In this document: positions 10,556-23,150 of the stretch, piece after piece
Numbering within the stretch: position 1 is the stretch's first letter
How the letters are laid out: each line of letters starts with the position of its first letter
DNA from: Gerris lacustris
Taxonomy: Eukaryota; Arthropoda; Insecta; Hemiptera; Gerridae
Length of the DNA stretch: 64,000 nucleotides
Reading direction: 5' to 3'
Assembly (NCBI GenBank): GCA_951217055.1
Contig: OX578283.1
Location: forward strand, 69,004,475 to 69,068,474
Program-made: the position numbers and the translations under genes
The notes under the pieces: model-generated
Seen by the model: the letters and a program-made list of their open reading frames with translations, nothing else
Told to the model about the DNA's origin: nothing
Database searches by the model: none

Positions 10556-12788
10556 TTTATTTATTTATTATTAATTTTTGGGTGTTAAACAACTGAGGTT
10601 AATTACACCCATACAATATTTAAATTACATAACAATTATTACATAATAAAACATTATTATAAACATTTAAAATACAGTTAGTAGTTGTGAGTTAGTCTAG
10701 TATGTCCAATATATTCTCAGTTGGCAGAGTACCGTCTCTTCCTGTATGAAGAATCCAGTTTACAATTAGAGGTTTTAAACGTCTTAGTTTGTTGTTAGTT
10801 GTGTGAGTCCTAATTTGTTGCCATTTCTCCTTCATTTTTGACTTAACGTAGTTATCGAAGTCATTAGGTGTAATTTCTGTGTCTGTGAGTTGTCCTTCAG
10901 TTATTGCTTATTTTGCCAGTATGTCCGCAGTCTCGTTTCCAATGTGGCTCGGTATCCAACAAAATTTTACATTTAAATTAGATATTCTTATATACATATC
11001 TTTATAGTTTCTTTTATTTTTTTTTTTTTGCTTTGTAGTTTTAGTCCCGTTCGACAGCTTATTAGGTCATTACAGGACCCCCCGTCCTGTAAGGATAACC
11101 CCCTTATCCGGCCACTTTACTCATCTAATCGATGAGATCATCAGTGTGAAACATGTCTCACCTCGCTGGGATTCGAACTCACCACCGGGGTTTAGACCTT
11201 GGTTTCAGAGTCGAGTATGCTAACCCCTCGGCTACACCGGCCCCCTATTAACTATATAACTATAGTTTATTATTATTATTATTTTATAGTATATTACTTG
11301 TTTTAATTTTTTCTTCCCCGTTATCGGTCCTTTTTTATTTTTTTAAAAGTTTTTAACGGGTTCCTGTTTCGGGGTTGTTTCCTTGCTGCTAATTGAATCA
11401 TTGCTTGAGTCCCAGTCATTCACCCACATCATGTCGTGTTCAGTTTGTGTATTAATAGTGATTGCCATTTCCTTGCGTTGTACGATCTTACCGACGATGT
11501 CGCAGGGGGGTTTTTTTGAGATCGAATTTTCATTTACAGTTGCCGGGCTTGCATTGATTTTATTGGGAGTAAATTTTGAGGGACTTTCTAATATTTGTAC
11601 CGGTTTAGGTTCTGATTCTTCAAAATTGCACTGAGTGCCTACATCCTGTGTCTTGAGCTCTTTGATGAGGCAAGTTTTACAAGATTGGTGACTATTAGAT
11701 AGAACTGATGAAAATGATTTGGGAAGGTTAAACTGATAAGTGCTTTCAGCCTTTTTCCTTGCTTCGAGGTATGACAATTTTTCTAAAACCTTGATCTCGG
11801 TGATTTTTTTCTCAAGGATCCACTTAGGACAGTTTCTATCTAATGCCGAATGTGGACCGTTACAGTTAATACAATGTTTAGGTTTTACACAGGATGTGTT
11901 ATCGTGTGCGGGATCACCGCACTCCGAACACATCGCACCGGATTTACAAGCGAGTTGAACGTGGGAAAATCGATGGCACTAAAAACAACGTCGGGGTAAT
12001 GGAATATAAGGCCGGACAGGTACGGATAAATAACCGACTTTTAATTTAAGGGGGAGAGACGTCAAAGTGAAGGTGATTATGTAGCTATTCGTAGGTTGGA
12101 GCATGTTGTTATATTTTTTATTTAATCGTCGGATTTCAGTAACTCCTTGGCTTTTTAGATGTTCTGTAATCTCCTCAACTGGAATGTCTGCTATGTCTTG
12201 ACAAGTAACTACTCCTTTGACTTGGTTAAGGGTCTTATGAGGTTCGACTGACAATTTAAACGTTTGATTCTTGGGGAGATTAGACAGTAACTTTACGGAT
12301 TGGTCATGAGTATAGGTCTCAATCAGCATAGAGCCGTCCCGCAGCTTCTTCGCGTTTTTCATTTCACTGCACCGCAAGCTTGGGAGAGCAAGCGTTCGAT
12401 GATGAACGGGGAAATCTTTGCCATGGAACCGTCTCCATCAAGCTTTTTGACAACAAGGAAGTTAACGATTTCAGTAGGAGGTGATAAATGCAATGTCTCA
12501 GGTGTATTTGGTCTCTGGCGTTTACTCTTAGGCATGTTTTGAACATTTTCAGTTTTTATTGGTTTTTCAAATTTATTTACATTTTGACTTTTGACAGTTT
12601 CCGTTTCATGGTCTACTTGCAGTTGAGAATCCGTTCCAATTCCACTCCAGGGTGCCCTCCAGGGTCAGGGGGTCTCATGGTGCACTTTTATCACAATATT
12701 TAGCAGTATTAGTTTAGGTTTTAAGTTAAAATAAGAGAGTTAATCTACTTACGTGGTATTTGACGTGACAGCCTCAAAACCTTTATCC
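10556..12788 (-). mobile_element. I-like LINE with ORF1, internally deleted, nested in unit 2
   Basis: Inserted on the minus strand with a 13-bp duplication GTTGTACAATTTA (10543-10555 and 12789-12801). ORF1 begins at 12535 (MPKSKRQRPNTPETLHL) and carries Cys/His knuckles (CSECGDPAHDNTSC...CINCNGPHSALDRNC). It is broken by a frameshift near 12375 and a TAG at 11979-11981. Endonuclease and RT are missing. The end of RNase H (VKFCWIPSHIGNETADILAK) survives at about 10690-10990, and a SINE lies between the two parts. Its RNase H tail resembles the LINE at 17920-20113, so they are one family. The 3' end is TAAA-rich at 10556-10580. Confidence 0.85.
11011..11260 (-). mobile_element. tRNA-derived SINE
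   Basis: On the minus strand the head reads GTAGCCGAGGGGTTAGCA (A-box-like) and GAGTTCGAATCCC (B-box). A body of about 150 bp follows and then an A-rich tail (11011-11030 as poly(T) on plus). The 8-bp duplication TATAGTTT flanks it at 11003-11010 and 11261-11268. The long loop between the boxes suggests a class II tRNA ancestor (Leu or Ser). It lies inside the I-like LINE, so it inserted later. Confidence 0.8.
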
Positions 12789-12962
12789 GTTGTACAATTT
12801 AATGTCTAATTATTACTGTTAGAAACCAGTTTTTATTAACATTTATGAAATGTTAATAATAATTATTTTTCTGTTTGCACAAATGCATAAATCATTTTTA
12901 TGAAGGTAACTTTCATATTAATAAGATAAAATAAAAAAATGCTGAAGGTGCTGTTTGATTAC

Positions 12963-13052
12963 CAGAAGGAGCATCGAGTAACTCTTCAATCTCTAGATGT
13001 ATTAATTCTTCCGCATCTAAAGGTTCGACCTTAATTGCCTTCTTATTTACCT
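12963..13052 (-). CDS. 90-bp phase 1-1 exon, copy 2
   Basis: Same acceptor and donor as copy 1, open throughout. Relative to copy 1 it has ATG to ATA (Met to Ile), a silent CTG to CTA, and AAA to GAA (Lys to Glu in LEIKEL). No stop or splice-site damage, so it remains potentially usable. Confidence 0.55.
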
Positions 13053-13397
13053 CTGTGAACAAAAGAAACAACATTTTAAACAAAATTAAGCTTCTTATTT
13101 AAAAAAATAAAATAAAATGCATGCATTGAAAGCAACGCCATTGTTGCAGCAAATGAGCGATATATAGTAAGTATGGCAATATCATTGCAAGACATTTTTG
13201 TAAAGATTTAAAAGTGCTCAGCTTAAAAGAGCTGCTGTTATAGAAAGATAATTGTTTTGCATACAGTGCTAGAAATTCTAACACTGAAATTCTAAGCTAA
13301 TGAGTGCCTTTGACGTCTCAATGGTAGGACTGACTAGACAAACAGTGTCACTGAATAACCTCAGAATATCTGCCAAGTGGATTTATTTTTTCTCTTA

Positions 13398-16300
13398 TCT
13401 CCCCCCCCCCCCCCCCCCCGGGGGACTTCTTTTTTTTTATAAAAAAAAGTCCAAAGCAATAAGACCTCATGTGTGGATCCAAGGAGCAAACCCGGTTTTA
13501 TAATCCATTCTATATTACTCTATCCTCTTAGCAAGCTGACAGACCCACAGAAAGTGAGCACCTTGTTTTGGGGAAGTAACTTAAGTTCTTCAATTGGCAG
13601 GATGGTTAAGCCAAAGATTCTCCACCTCAGGTGTGTTAATGCAGGACAGCTGCTAATAAGATGAGAGTGTCCAGTAAGAAATCCTGTCAAAAGATGACAG
13701 GATTGTTTTTTAAGCGAGAGCAGCGATTTGGTAAGATGCTGAGATGGTTCCCGGATCATCATTTTAGATTGTCGCATACCTGAAGCAGTGTTCCATATCC
13801 TTTTCATATCTAGCCTCATAAATGTCCTTATGGAATTTTTCACTCCACAACATGGCACGCCAACAACTGGTTCTGGTGTAATTGGAACCCGTTTCAGCTA
13901 ACTGGTCAGCTATCTCATTTCCCTCAATGCCACAATGTCCAGGAACCCATATCAGTTGTACCTTGTAGTTAAGTTGTCCAAGAGTGTTAAGATAGCTTTT
14001 GCACTCAGCAACCAGCTTAGATGTATACCTTGGTGTAACCAGTGCTTTAATCGCTGCCTGGCTGTCAGAGTAGATTCTGATTTGTCTGTTAAAGATTTTA
14101 TTATTCAGGATAATTTGAGAACAGGCCAAAATTGCATATATCTCTGCCTGAAATACAGTGGCAAATTTGCCTAAGCTCACACTAAGCTCATATTGGGGTT
14201 CTGCACAGAAAACCCCAGCCCCTGATAATTTATTGATTCGGGACCCGTCGGTGAACCACATGTCTGTTCCTGGTGGCATTTGAGGATCATCTCCAGGTTC
14301 CCAGTCTTGTATTGAAGGAAGTAGATACTCCCAGCTAATGTCAAAATCCCACTGTGGTATCATAGAGTCCTGTAACATAACTACTTCTGGGCAGATTTCT
14401 GTGATATAATTCCATATTATACTGTGCCCTATACTGTCATATCCCATCCATAAACCAGCACAGTGCAGGCGATGTGAAGCTAGCATAGCTTCGTACTTCA
14501 GGTATATTTCTAAATGTGGTAAGCATAGCATAGCCTCAAGTGCCAGGGTTGGTGTAGTTTTCATTGCTCCTAGTATACCAACACCAGCCGTTCTTTGAAG
14601 CTGCTGAAGTGATTTCTTTGCAGTTCCTATCGATATCCTTGGCCACCAGACACCACATGCATAGGAAAGAATTGGTCTTACCATGGCAGTAAAGATCCAG
14701 TGCAGTACTTAAGGTTGTAATCCCCAGGTGGGACCAATGGCCTTCTGGCATACCCAAAAGGCCGCCATTGCCTTATTCAGCTTCGCTTCAAGATGAAGTT
14801 TCCAGGTCAGTTTTTTATCCAAAATTACACCTAGATATTTTACTGAGTCTGCGAGGTTAAGCTTCTTACCACTTATCATAAGTTCTGTACTTCCCTCCAC
14901 TTTTCTTTTCCTCGTAAATAGTGTCACCACTGTTTTTTCGGAATTAACTCTGAGGCCGTGATTATAACACCATCTTTCAACAGTGTGAAGAGCTCTTTGT
15001 GCCAGCTCAAATACTGTGGTAGTGAACTTGCCCTGAACCAGAACTGCTATGTCATCTGCATAAGCTTGAATGTAAATCCCATCTTTCAGAATAAGCTTTA
15101 TGAGACTATCCACCACAAGGCACCAAAGTAACGGTGAAAGAACTCCTCCTTGTGGACAGCCTCTCCTTATAGCAACTTTTATACTGTGTCCATTTCTCTC
15201 AACTTTAGCTAGTCTAAGAGATACCATTGATCTGAGCCATGCCACTATAACTGGGGGAACACCATGTTCAGAAGCAGCTTGGCTGATAGATTCAATAGAA
15301 ACACAATTAAAAGCCCTTCGATGTCCATGAAGAGCTTTAGCATCAGCTGTTGCTTGTTGAGGGCTCTTTCGATTTTGCAGACCAAATGGTGAAGAGCTGC
15401 CTCACAAGATTTTCCTGCTTGATATGCATACTGCTGCTTGCTTAATGGTATGGTCATGTTGTCCCTAATCCACCTATCCACCTGCCTTTCCAAGGTCTTT
15501 AAAAAGAACGAAGTAAGACTGATGGGTCTGTAAGATTTAGAAGAGTAAAATCAGGTTTGCCCTGTTTTGGTATAAAAACAATGCGCACCTCCTTCCAGGA
15601 GCTCGGGATAGTTCCTTGAGAAAGGAAGGTTCGATAGATCTTAACTAAATTGTCGATTATCAGATCCAGGCCTTGTTGGAGCATTATTGGCATAATCCCA
15701 TCACAACCAGGAGATTTAAATGCGGCAAAGCTTTTCACTGAAAATTCTACCCTATTGTTTGTAATGATACTGTCTGCTAAGGGGTTGAGCTCCTTCCACA
15801 GGTAGATCCGTGGGAGAATCAGATATTTCAATGTCCTCACTTATATCGGAGCCTGGCATATGGGTATTTACCAGATATCTAAGGGCCTCCTCCTCTGAAG
15901 AAGTAAATGTGCCTCCAGTAAGCAGTAAGGGACCACTACACATATCTGTCGGAGCTTTGGAGAGAATGCGATGAAATCTGGCCGCCAGAGCTATTCCCCA
16001 ATATCTGCACAGTAGGCTCACCAAGCATCCCTCTTAGCTTTTTTTATTTGTGCTTTGTATTTTCTACGGACGGACTTATATTCCTCCCACAACTCTGGCA
16101 AATTATTTCTTTTTGCTTTGTTTAGGATTCTGTTAACCTGTCTTCTAAGAGATTCTACTTTATGAGTCCACCAAGGTGTTGAGAACCTTTGGGAACGGAC
16201 TTTTAATGGACAACTAGTTTCATACGCTGTACTTATGGCTTTTGTAAGTGCTTGTATGTAGTCCTCAGTTTCTTTAAGTCCGTTGGGACAGTGTCCTAAT

Positions 16301-16504
16301 TTGTCGAGTTCTTCTTTGAGCACCTTTCGATAGATGACCCAATCGGTGGTTCTAATGTTCCTGAATTGAATCTCTTGTGGAGGGGGAACTTTTATCATAA
16401 ATAGGATGTGCCTATGGTCTGATAGAGATTGATCCTGAATAACATGCCAATCCTTAACACATGTTAGTAAATCTTCTGTGCAGAAAGATTGGTCCCTTTT
16501 TTTT
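13398..16504 (-). mobile_element. RNase H-bearing I-group LINE, copy B (defective)
   Basis: Paralogue of copy A with the same 5' truncation, the same 3' hairpin/G-run end and the same TAA after GPTWGLQP. It is better preserved: the RT box YADD (near 15045-15060) and RNase H TDGS (near 14246) are intact. RNase H reads IYSDSQAAIKAL and IWVPGHCGIEGNEIADQL without interruption. Endonuclease C-terminus 16018-16515, RT about 14709-15493, RNase H in 13764-14684, tail 13520-13858. Frameshifts remain near 15320 and 13790. The zinc-binding part expected after RNase H appears deleted. It cannot encode one full protein. Confidence 0.9.
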
Positions 16505-16530
16505 CCCCTTTCCATTGTTAAAGGAGTTAC

Positions 16531-16660
<130 letters not shown>

Positions 16661-17043
16661 CACAAGGTAATCTATAGTGGAATTACTAGATGAACTTCAG
16701 AGATGGAAGAGAGCTAGTGATGGAGGCCAGAATTCTTCATGTGTGGTCAAAGAATTAGTAATCTACAGCGTGAGGTTATAAGTATAAATCAAAATATTTC
16801 TGTATAAATTAATTCAAGCTAATCGTCCTGATTGTACTATAAAACAAACTGCATGAGCTTAAACTTTTTATGTTGTAGAATATAATGACTAATTATTACT
16901 GTTAGAAACCAGTTTTTATTAACATTTATGCAATGTTAATAATAATTATTTTTCTGTTTGCACAAATGCATAAATCATTTATGAAGGTAACTTTCATATT
17001 AATAAGATAAAATAATAAAATACTGAATGTACTATTTGATTAC

Positions 17044-17133
17044 CAGAAGGAGCATCGAGTAACTCTTTAATCTCTAGATGTATTAATTCTTCCGCATCTA
17101 AAGGTTCGACCTTAATTGCCTTCTTATTTACCT
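17044..17133 (-). CDS. 90-bp phase 1-1 exon, copy 3
   Basis: Identical splice context to copies 1 and 2, open throughout. It shares ATA (Ile) and CTA with copy 2 but keeps Lys in LEIKEL like copy 1. It is the most 5' copy in gene orientation. I did not find the exon before it. Confidence 0.55.
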
Positions 17134-17919
17134 CTGTGAACAAAAGAAACAACATTTTAAACAAAATTAAGCTTCTTATTTAAAAAAATAAAATAAAATG
17201 CATGCATTGAAAGCTACGCCATTGTTGCAGCAAATGAGCGATATATAGTAAGTATGGCAATATCATTGCAAGACATTTTTGTAAAGATTTAAAACTGCTC
17301 AGCTTAAAAGAGCTGGTGTTATGGAGAGATAATTGTTTCGCATACAGAGCTAGAAATTCTAACACTGAAATTCTAAGCTAATGAGTGCCTTTGACGTCTC
17401 AATGGTAGGACTGACTATATATCCGCCAAGAGGATTTATTTTTTCTCTTACCTTAATTGGCCATTCTGTCACCAAACCAATCTCTTCGTAAAAATATTGT
17501 AACCCTGCATTTCCGTCGATATGAGGTTAAACAATTTTATCTTAAGACTCTTAATCTTTTTTAAACTAATATCTGCATTTAAGCACTTAACTTTTGCTAC
17601 AAGATTGTGAGGTATTTGTTGTTCTTGCTCTTATGCCTAATATAAGTTTGATCATATTGTATAGTTTCTGATATACAGTAGAGTCTCGCTAATCCGGACC
17701 CCGCTAGTCCGGACATCCGTATAATCCGGACGGGCCAAAAAGATGTACAGTTTGGAACTAGGGTCTATTCAGATTTATGAATTGTTGAGATTATCAGGGT
17801 TTCTGCTTTTATTGTCTTTTACCATTTATAAAATTGTTCCTAGTATAGTTTACAGGTGTACATTCCAACATTCGACACGAGGAATACCCGTAAACAAAAC
17901 GTATAACAAAACGTATAAC

Positions 17920-20113
17920 AAAACGGCTTTCGGCGAAACAGATCGACGACAGACAACCTTATCGCACTGGAAACTTACGTAAGAGACGGACTCATTCAGG
18001 ACAAATCAACCATAGGGGTATTTTTTGATCTTGAAAAAGCCTATGACAGGACCTGGAAATATTCTATTGTACATCAGTTGCATCGCATGGGCTTTAGAGG
18101 GCATTTACTGCACTACATAAACAACTTCCTGTCAAGGAGGATGTTTAATGTTAAAGTGGGAAGTTCCCTCTCAAGTACATACGAACAAGAAAACGGAGTG
18201 CCTCAAGGAGCCGTACTTAGCTGTACTCTGTTCCTACTTGCAGTAAATGACGTCCGGAAAGTAATTCCACCTTTCATAGAGTTACTTCTATATGTAGATG
18301 ATATGACTCTCCTCTTTAGGTCAAAAAGCTTGGAAACAGCTGTGGTAGTGATGCAACACGCCATAAACAGGATCACTGAGTGGGCCAGCAGTACTGGACT
18401 TACTTTTTCAGCAAACAAGACCAAGTGCTTGGTGTTTTCCAAAAAGAGACTCAACCCTGTAGTTCGTCTTACTCTCTCCGGCCAACAAATTCCAACGGTA
18501 GAAAAGCTCAAATATCTAGGTCTGCAGTTCGACAAAAAATTAACTTGGCGGCCACACATAGAGGAAGTTCGCGCTAAATGTTTAAAAGACCTAAATCTGC
18601 TCCGGATGTTGCAAAATCTAAAGTGGGGAGCGGACAGAGCTACATTGTTACACCTTTATAGAGCCGTTATAAAAAGTAAAATAGATTACGGAAGCGTTGT
18701 TTACAGCTCGGCAAAACAGAAAGATTTGAGACGCTTGGACCCGGTACATAATACAGGCTTGCGTCTTGCTCTAGGTGCCTTCAAGACCAGCCCAGTTAAC
18801 AGTATTTTGGTCGAGGCAAATGAGCCTCCTCTTGCCCTGAGACGCGACTTTTTACTTCTACGCTACGGACTTAAAATTAAACGCTTCCCGGACAACACTT
18901 GCTTTAAATTATTTCAAGACCCAAAATTTACAAATAAATATACACAAAAACCCACATTTCTACGACCGCCAGGTCATAGATTCAAAACTCTTGTAGATGA
19001 ATTAAACCTTTCTTCAGAATATGGCAAAATTAACACATACAGTCCAGTGTCCCTCCCATTGCTCCTTGGGGTATAGAACGCCCTGTAACACGATGCTTGA
19101 CAAGACAAAGAAAAGACCAAGCCCATCTGCAACAACTCCACCAAGACCACCTAAAGGACAAGAATGACCACCGGACGAACTCACATCTTTACACTGACGG
19201 CTCCAAGACCCGCGAAGGGACCGGTTGTGCCTATGTCTCATCATCAGAACAAGGAATGTTCTCCTGCTCGAAGTGGAGTTCGATCCTCACAATAGAGCTG
19301 GAGGCCATCCTACATGCTCTGAATTCAGCCGTAAACCAAGGACTAGACGCTGCCACAATTTATACGGACTCAAAATCAGCTATAGCGGCTTTAGATAAAA
19401 TGTATATACAAAATTTAACAGTTTTCAAAATCAGAAATTTGATAGCAAGGACAAAATTAAAGGTACGATATTGTTGGGTACCTAGCCATGTAGGAATTTC
19501 CGGAAATGAGACTGCTGACTTACTAGCGAGACAAGCAATAACTGACGGACTGAGTACTGAGACAGAGGTTATACCTAGAGACTTTGACTCTTATATCAGG
19601 ACAAAAATAAAAGAGAAATGGCAACAGACTTGGACAGACACCACTAACAACAAACTACGACGCATAAAACCTTTGCTAGGTGACTGGACTTGCTCATATA
19701 GGAAAAACAGACAGGAAGAGACAATACTTTGCAGACTGAGAATAGGACATACACGACTTACTCACAGTTATTTGTTTACTAGAGACAAAGAAAGACCAAG
19801 ATGTAGACTATGTGACGATACTTTGACTGTAGCTCATATACTGACTGATTGCCAACAACTTGACCAACTTAGAATTACACACGACATATCAGACAACTTA
19901 GCAGATATTTTAGCAAACAACTTGACTCACGTAACTAAACTGATGCATTACTTACAGCACGCTAATTACTATACTGATATCTGAATTTAATTGTTATTTA
20001 TTGGTTATTATTTATACACATTGTTTAACTACTGTTTAATTTAAATCTTGCATAGGCGCATATAACCTTGTTGTTCAGTGCCTAAAATAAAATAAACTAA
20101 AAAAAAAAAAAAA
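17920..20113 (+). mobile_element. 5'-truncated I-like LINE nested in the Tigger relic
   Basis: Starts inside RT (GFRRNRSTTDNLIALETY at about 17925) and runs through RNase H to a 3' UTR and an A-rich tail ending near 20113. The RT frame is open to 19076 and RNase H is open to 19984 in another frame. It is younger than its Tigger host. No clean target duplication was found. Confidence 0.85.
17925..19984 (+). pseudogene. LINE ORF2: reverse transcriptase + RNase H, one frameshift
   Basis: RT blocks in order: VFFDLEKAYDRTW, ENGVPQGAVLS, the active site YVDDM (about 18290), KYLGLQFDKKLTW, and thumb. The frame stops at 19076. RNase H follows in the +2 frame with all expected acidic residues (YTDGS, ELEAI, YTDSKSA, NETADLLA), and then a C-x2-C-x7-H-x4-C knuckle (CRLCDDTLTVAHILTDC). 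One frameshift near 19060-19080 separates the halves. The missing N-terminus and the frameshift make it nonfunctional. Confidence 0.85.
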
Positions 20114-20734
20114 CTAAACAGATTTAGAATAATTATGAATAAGTAAGAACATCGATAAATCTGTTTAGATTCAATACAAATGTAGGGCGGAAGATATAAA
20201 AGTAGTGTATTCCAGGAAATACAATTATATATGACTGAGATGAGGAGAGGATTTAAAGAAACACGTAGCGGCGGTTCAACGGAGTTCCGTGAAATGCCGC
20301 CAAACGGCCAGTGTACAATGTCTTAACTTTTTGTGAAATGATTAGCCGGTCCTCGAATTTCATTTCGGAACACAGCTTGTTTCCCTGGAAGTCTCTTCTA
20401 TACCTGCACCTGCGTAATTTAATTTATTTGATATTCGGAGTGGTGACAGAACAGTCTTTGAGACTAATAGAGGTATTTTTTTAATCGTAAATCTATTTTT
20501 TAATAGTAAATCTCGATTTTAATAGTTTTACCCAACTAAAACTTGTTTTACAGACATTTTAAAACTGATTCCGTTTAATCCGGATTTTCAGTAATCCGGA
20601 CTGGGTCCGGTCCCGTCAAACCCGGATTAGCGAGACTCTACTGTATTTAGAAGTGAAAATTTATAAATGAGCTATTGATAATTTAAGTACAATAATATTA
20701 TTTATTTATTTGATCCTATTAATATTTACTCTTC

Positions 20735-21050
20735 TATTCTACAGTGGTTCAGGATTCCCTGAACATAAAATTTCATGATCCACAGTCATGTGGCAGTGTA
20801 CCGGGCATGTGCAATGGATAAAAGCTGTTCCAAGCCGACTTGTAACAGTGTTTCGTACCGTTCTCCAAACAGTTCCAATCCGCACAGGGATTGTATGTGA
20901 ACCATCTACTGTACGGTCCAAACGATTCTCTGACTACACCAAGGACTGGTTTGTATGACATGCGCAGTTATGTCAATCCTCACACATGTCAACAGGAAGG
21001 TTCTCTAACTGTCAGGTTTCCTTGAATGTTTTTACTACAGTATACAGTGT
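20735..21050. repeat. dispersed repeat, shared with 53225-53480
   Basis: Blocks such as GCATGTGCAATGGATAAAA, TTCCAAGCCGACTTG and ACTGGTTTGTATGA recur at 53225-53480, and the last part also recurs at 52290-52400. This is a dispersed repeat; the open frames in it are not conserved proteins. Class unknown. Confidence 0.6.
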
Positions 21051-21229
21051 GAATTATAGTCCTAAACCTGTTCCTACTTGACATGACTTTATTACAAGTG
21101 CAGTGTTAGCGCATGCGTATAAGACCAGTCCTAAACGATTCCCGAACGATGCCAGGGACAATACGAAGAACGGTACAAATAAGAGGGTGGCAACACACCT
21201 ATAGAATAGAAGAAGTACATTAGTTAATA

Positions 21230-21600
21230 TTAAAACTGCTATTATGAAGATTACAGATACCAAGCCTGCAACACACTGTGTAGGGAAGATCACACTTCTA
21301 CATTCAGCAATACCAAGCATGTTAAATAAAGGGGATGGAGGGTTGTGGAAAAAAAGTGACCCCATGAAGATATGTCAAATATTAGCTCCAATGGGACAAA
21401 TTACCTTCCTCTTGGTTATAGGTTACCAAGCATTTGTTAATAGTTTCAGGTTATAACCTCATAAAGAAGGTAATTCGTCCCAGTTCAAAGGTTGTGGAGC
21501 ATGCGCAGTATGCTTTTTCTCTCCAATTTCTCTTACCTCCATGGGGTCACTTTTTTGCCTTAAACCCCTTCTTAACATTCCATCACCTTTATTTATATAA
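21230..21600. repeat. imperfect inverted repeat
   Basis: AAAAAAGTGACCCCATG at about 21350 has its complement at about 21540-21556. Flanking blocks (GGGACAAATTACCTTC near 21400; GAAGGTAATTCGTCCC near 21470) also pair. It looks like an old foldback element. The minus-strand frames here (21054-21365, 21459-21743) are not recognisable proteins. Confidence 0.5.
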
Positions 21601-21607
21601 GATCCTT

Positions 21608-22460
21608 GAGGCCACCCTACACGATCAATCGGATTGTCAATCTGACGTAGGATTGACAATCTGATTGAACGTGTAGGGGCAAGATTGATGGATTGATGAA
21701 TGTGATTGACGGATTTCCAGATATTCTGAAATCCAAGCTTCAATCATGTGAGGTGGTGGGGGATTCTGTGGGTGGCGGGGGATTCTGTCAATCTGACTGA
21801 CCGTGTAGTGGCTTCATCAATATTTTCTTCAGTCCAGAGTCCAGTGCGTGCCATAATGGAGGACACTTCTTTCCTTAGGTCTCCCGACTCTCCTTTTTTA
21901 AGCACGCCCATGATATGGGTATCAAATGAAAGGGTTTGCTGAGAAGAATATGAATAAAAGCTTGTTTTTAAAAAAGGTTTTTACTTGTAATTTATGTATG
22001 AGTTATTTTTCATACTTTTTTTCCTTTTGTCCTATCAATCCAGCGTCACGGAATATAGAATAGCCGTCGCTATCATTTTGAATTAGTGACATGAAGATAG
22101 TGACTAGAGAAAGATAATTTTAAAAAGCAAATTACATTATCAGCGTATAAAAATAAAATTAATCACAAAGCAGGTATAAAAGAATTCTATTCAGGTACAT
22201 ATTTATAAGCAATTAAATATTAAAACATTAAAAAAATAGGTAAAAGTGAATTGTACGGTGATGTTTACAGAATTAAAGTACAATTTTTTTTTTGCCCCAG
22301 CATTTTAAACGGCCGCTTTGCGGTGCTCCGCTCATTTTCTGAAGAAAAACAACCCTGCTGATTATATACCAGGTATAGATGTCCAAATCGATGAACAAAA
22401 TTCAATGGTAATGGCACCGTACAATTTATTGTCAATCTGATTGATCGTGTAGGGCCTCTT
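21608..22460. mobile_element. DNA-transposon-like element with CAATCTGATTGA repeats
   Basis: The left end GAGGCCACCCTACACGATC and right end GATCGTGTAGGGCCTC (about 22445-22460) are inverted. Variants of the CAATC(T/A)GATTGAtCGTGTAGGG block recur internally, including a hairpin at 21615-21675. No transposase is readable and the target duplication is unclear. Confidence 0.5.
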
Positions 22461-23150
22461 GTGATTGAAGGTAAAACTACTTCAATCACAAGAGTCTATT
22501 GATATAGATCTGATTGATTCAATCAGATTGACATTGTGTATAGATGATATTAAATAAAAATGCATAAAGATGTCTAATCCTACAACATTTAAAGTAGGTT
22601 ATACTTTAATCACAGAAAAAGGGAGTTGTGGATTTGGTATTTTAGTATTTCATTTTCATAAAATAGTTCAATTTCATATAGGTATATACAATTATCGAGC
22701 TAAGATTATATAATATAAAGTACCTAATTTTAATGTTAATACAAAATATAAGTAAAAAGACAATAGGAGAAAGCAGAGTATTGCGGGTTTAGTCACTGTA
22801 GTCTAAAACTGCTTCTTTGTTTTGCTGATTATTAAGTTCTAAGTTCGTAAAAGAATCGCGGCGGTGATCAGTTAGAGCCCCTCCCACTCCTACGCATGTG
22901 TCATAATTTAATATTGATTCTGAATCTCATCAAATCAAACGTCAAAAATCAATACTCAATTTCGCTTTCATATTGATCAGATACATCGATATATTGTATT
23001 AGCCTTATCTGTCGGTCTTGAACAAAATGAATATACAATTTCTCGAGTCGCTTGTTAAATATATTTAAAGAAATGCTATTTGTGAATTAAAAATATAGAG
23101 AAAAAAGCTTATGGAATTTAACTTGTAGAGGGTGATGATACACTCTGATT
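22461..23150. other. AT-rich spacer, no gene seen
   Basis: Contains one more hairpin of the CAATC/GATTG type at about 22470-22530. Otherwise there is no supported feature. Confidence 0.4.

Larger units (their letters stand above)
10291..13397. repeat. tandem unit 2 (interrupted by a LINE)
   Basis: Second paralogous segment. Its halves (10291-10555 and 12802-13397) are separated by the LINE insertion 10556-12788 and a 13-bp target duplication. It starts at the 5' edge of LINE A with CCCTTTCCATTG and ends at TCTCTTA before LINE B. It carries exon copy 2. Confidence 0.9.
17676..20643. mobile_element. Tigger/pogo-type DNA transposon relic, interrupted by a LINE
   Basis: Terminal inverted repeats CAGTAGAGTCTCGCTAATCC (17676) and its complement (ending 20643), flanked by TA duplications at 17674-17675 and 20644-20645. 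Subterminal ATCCGGAC repeats occur at both ends. TA target and CAGTAGAG... termini are the pogo/Tigger pattern. Without the nested LINE only about 770 bp remain and no transposase is readable. Confidence 0.85.

Noticed and set aside
11120..11260. Apparent tRNA-Leu/Ser gene on the minus strand
   Set aside because: Followed by a SINE body and A-rich tail with target duplication, so it is a SINE head.
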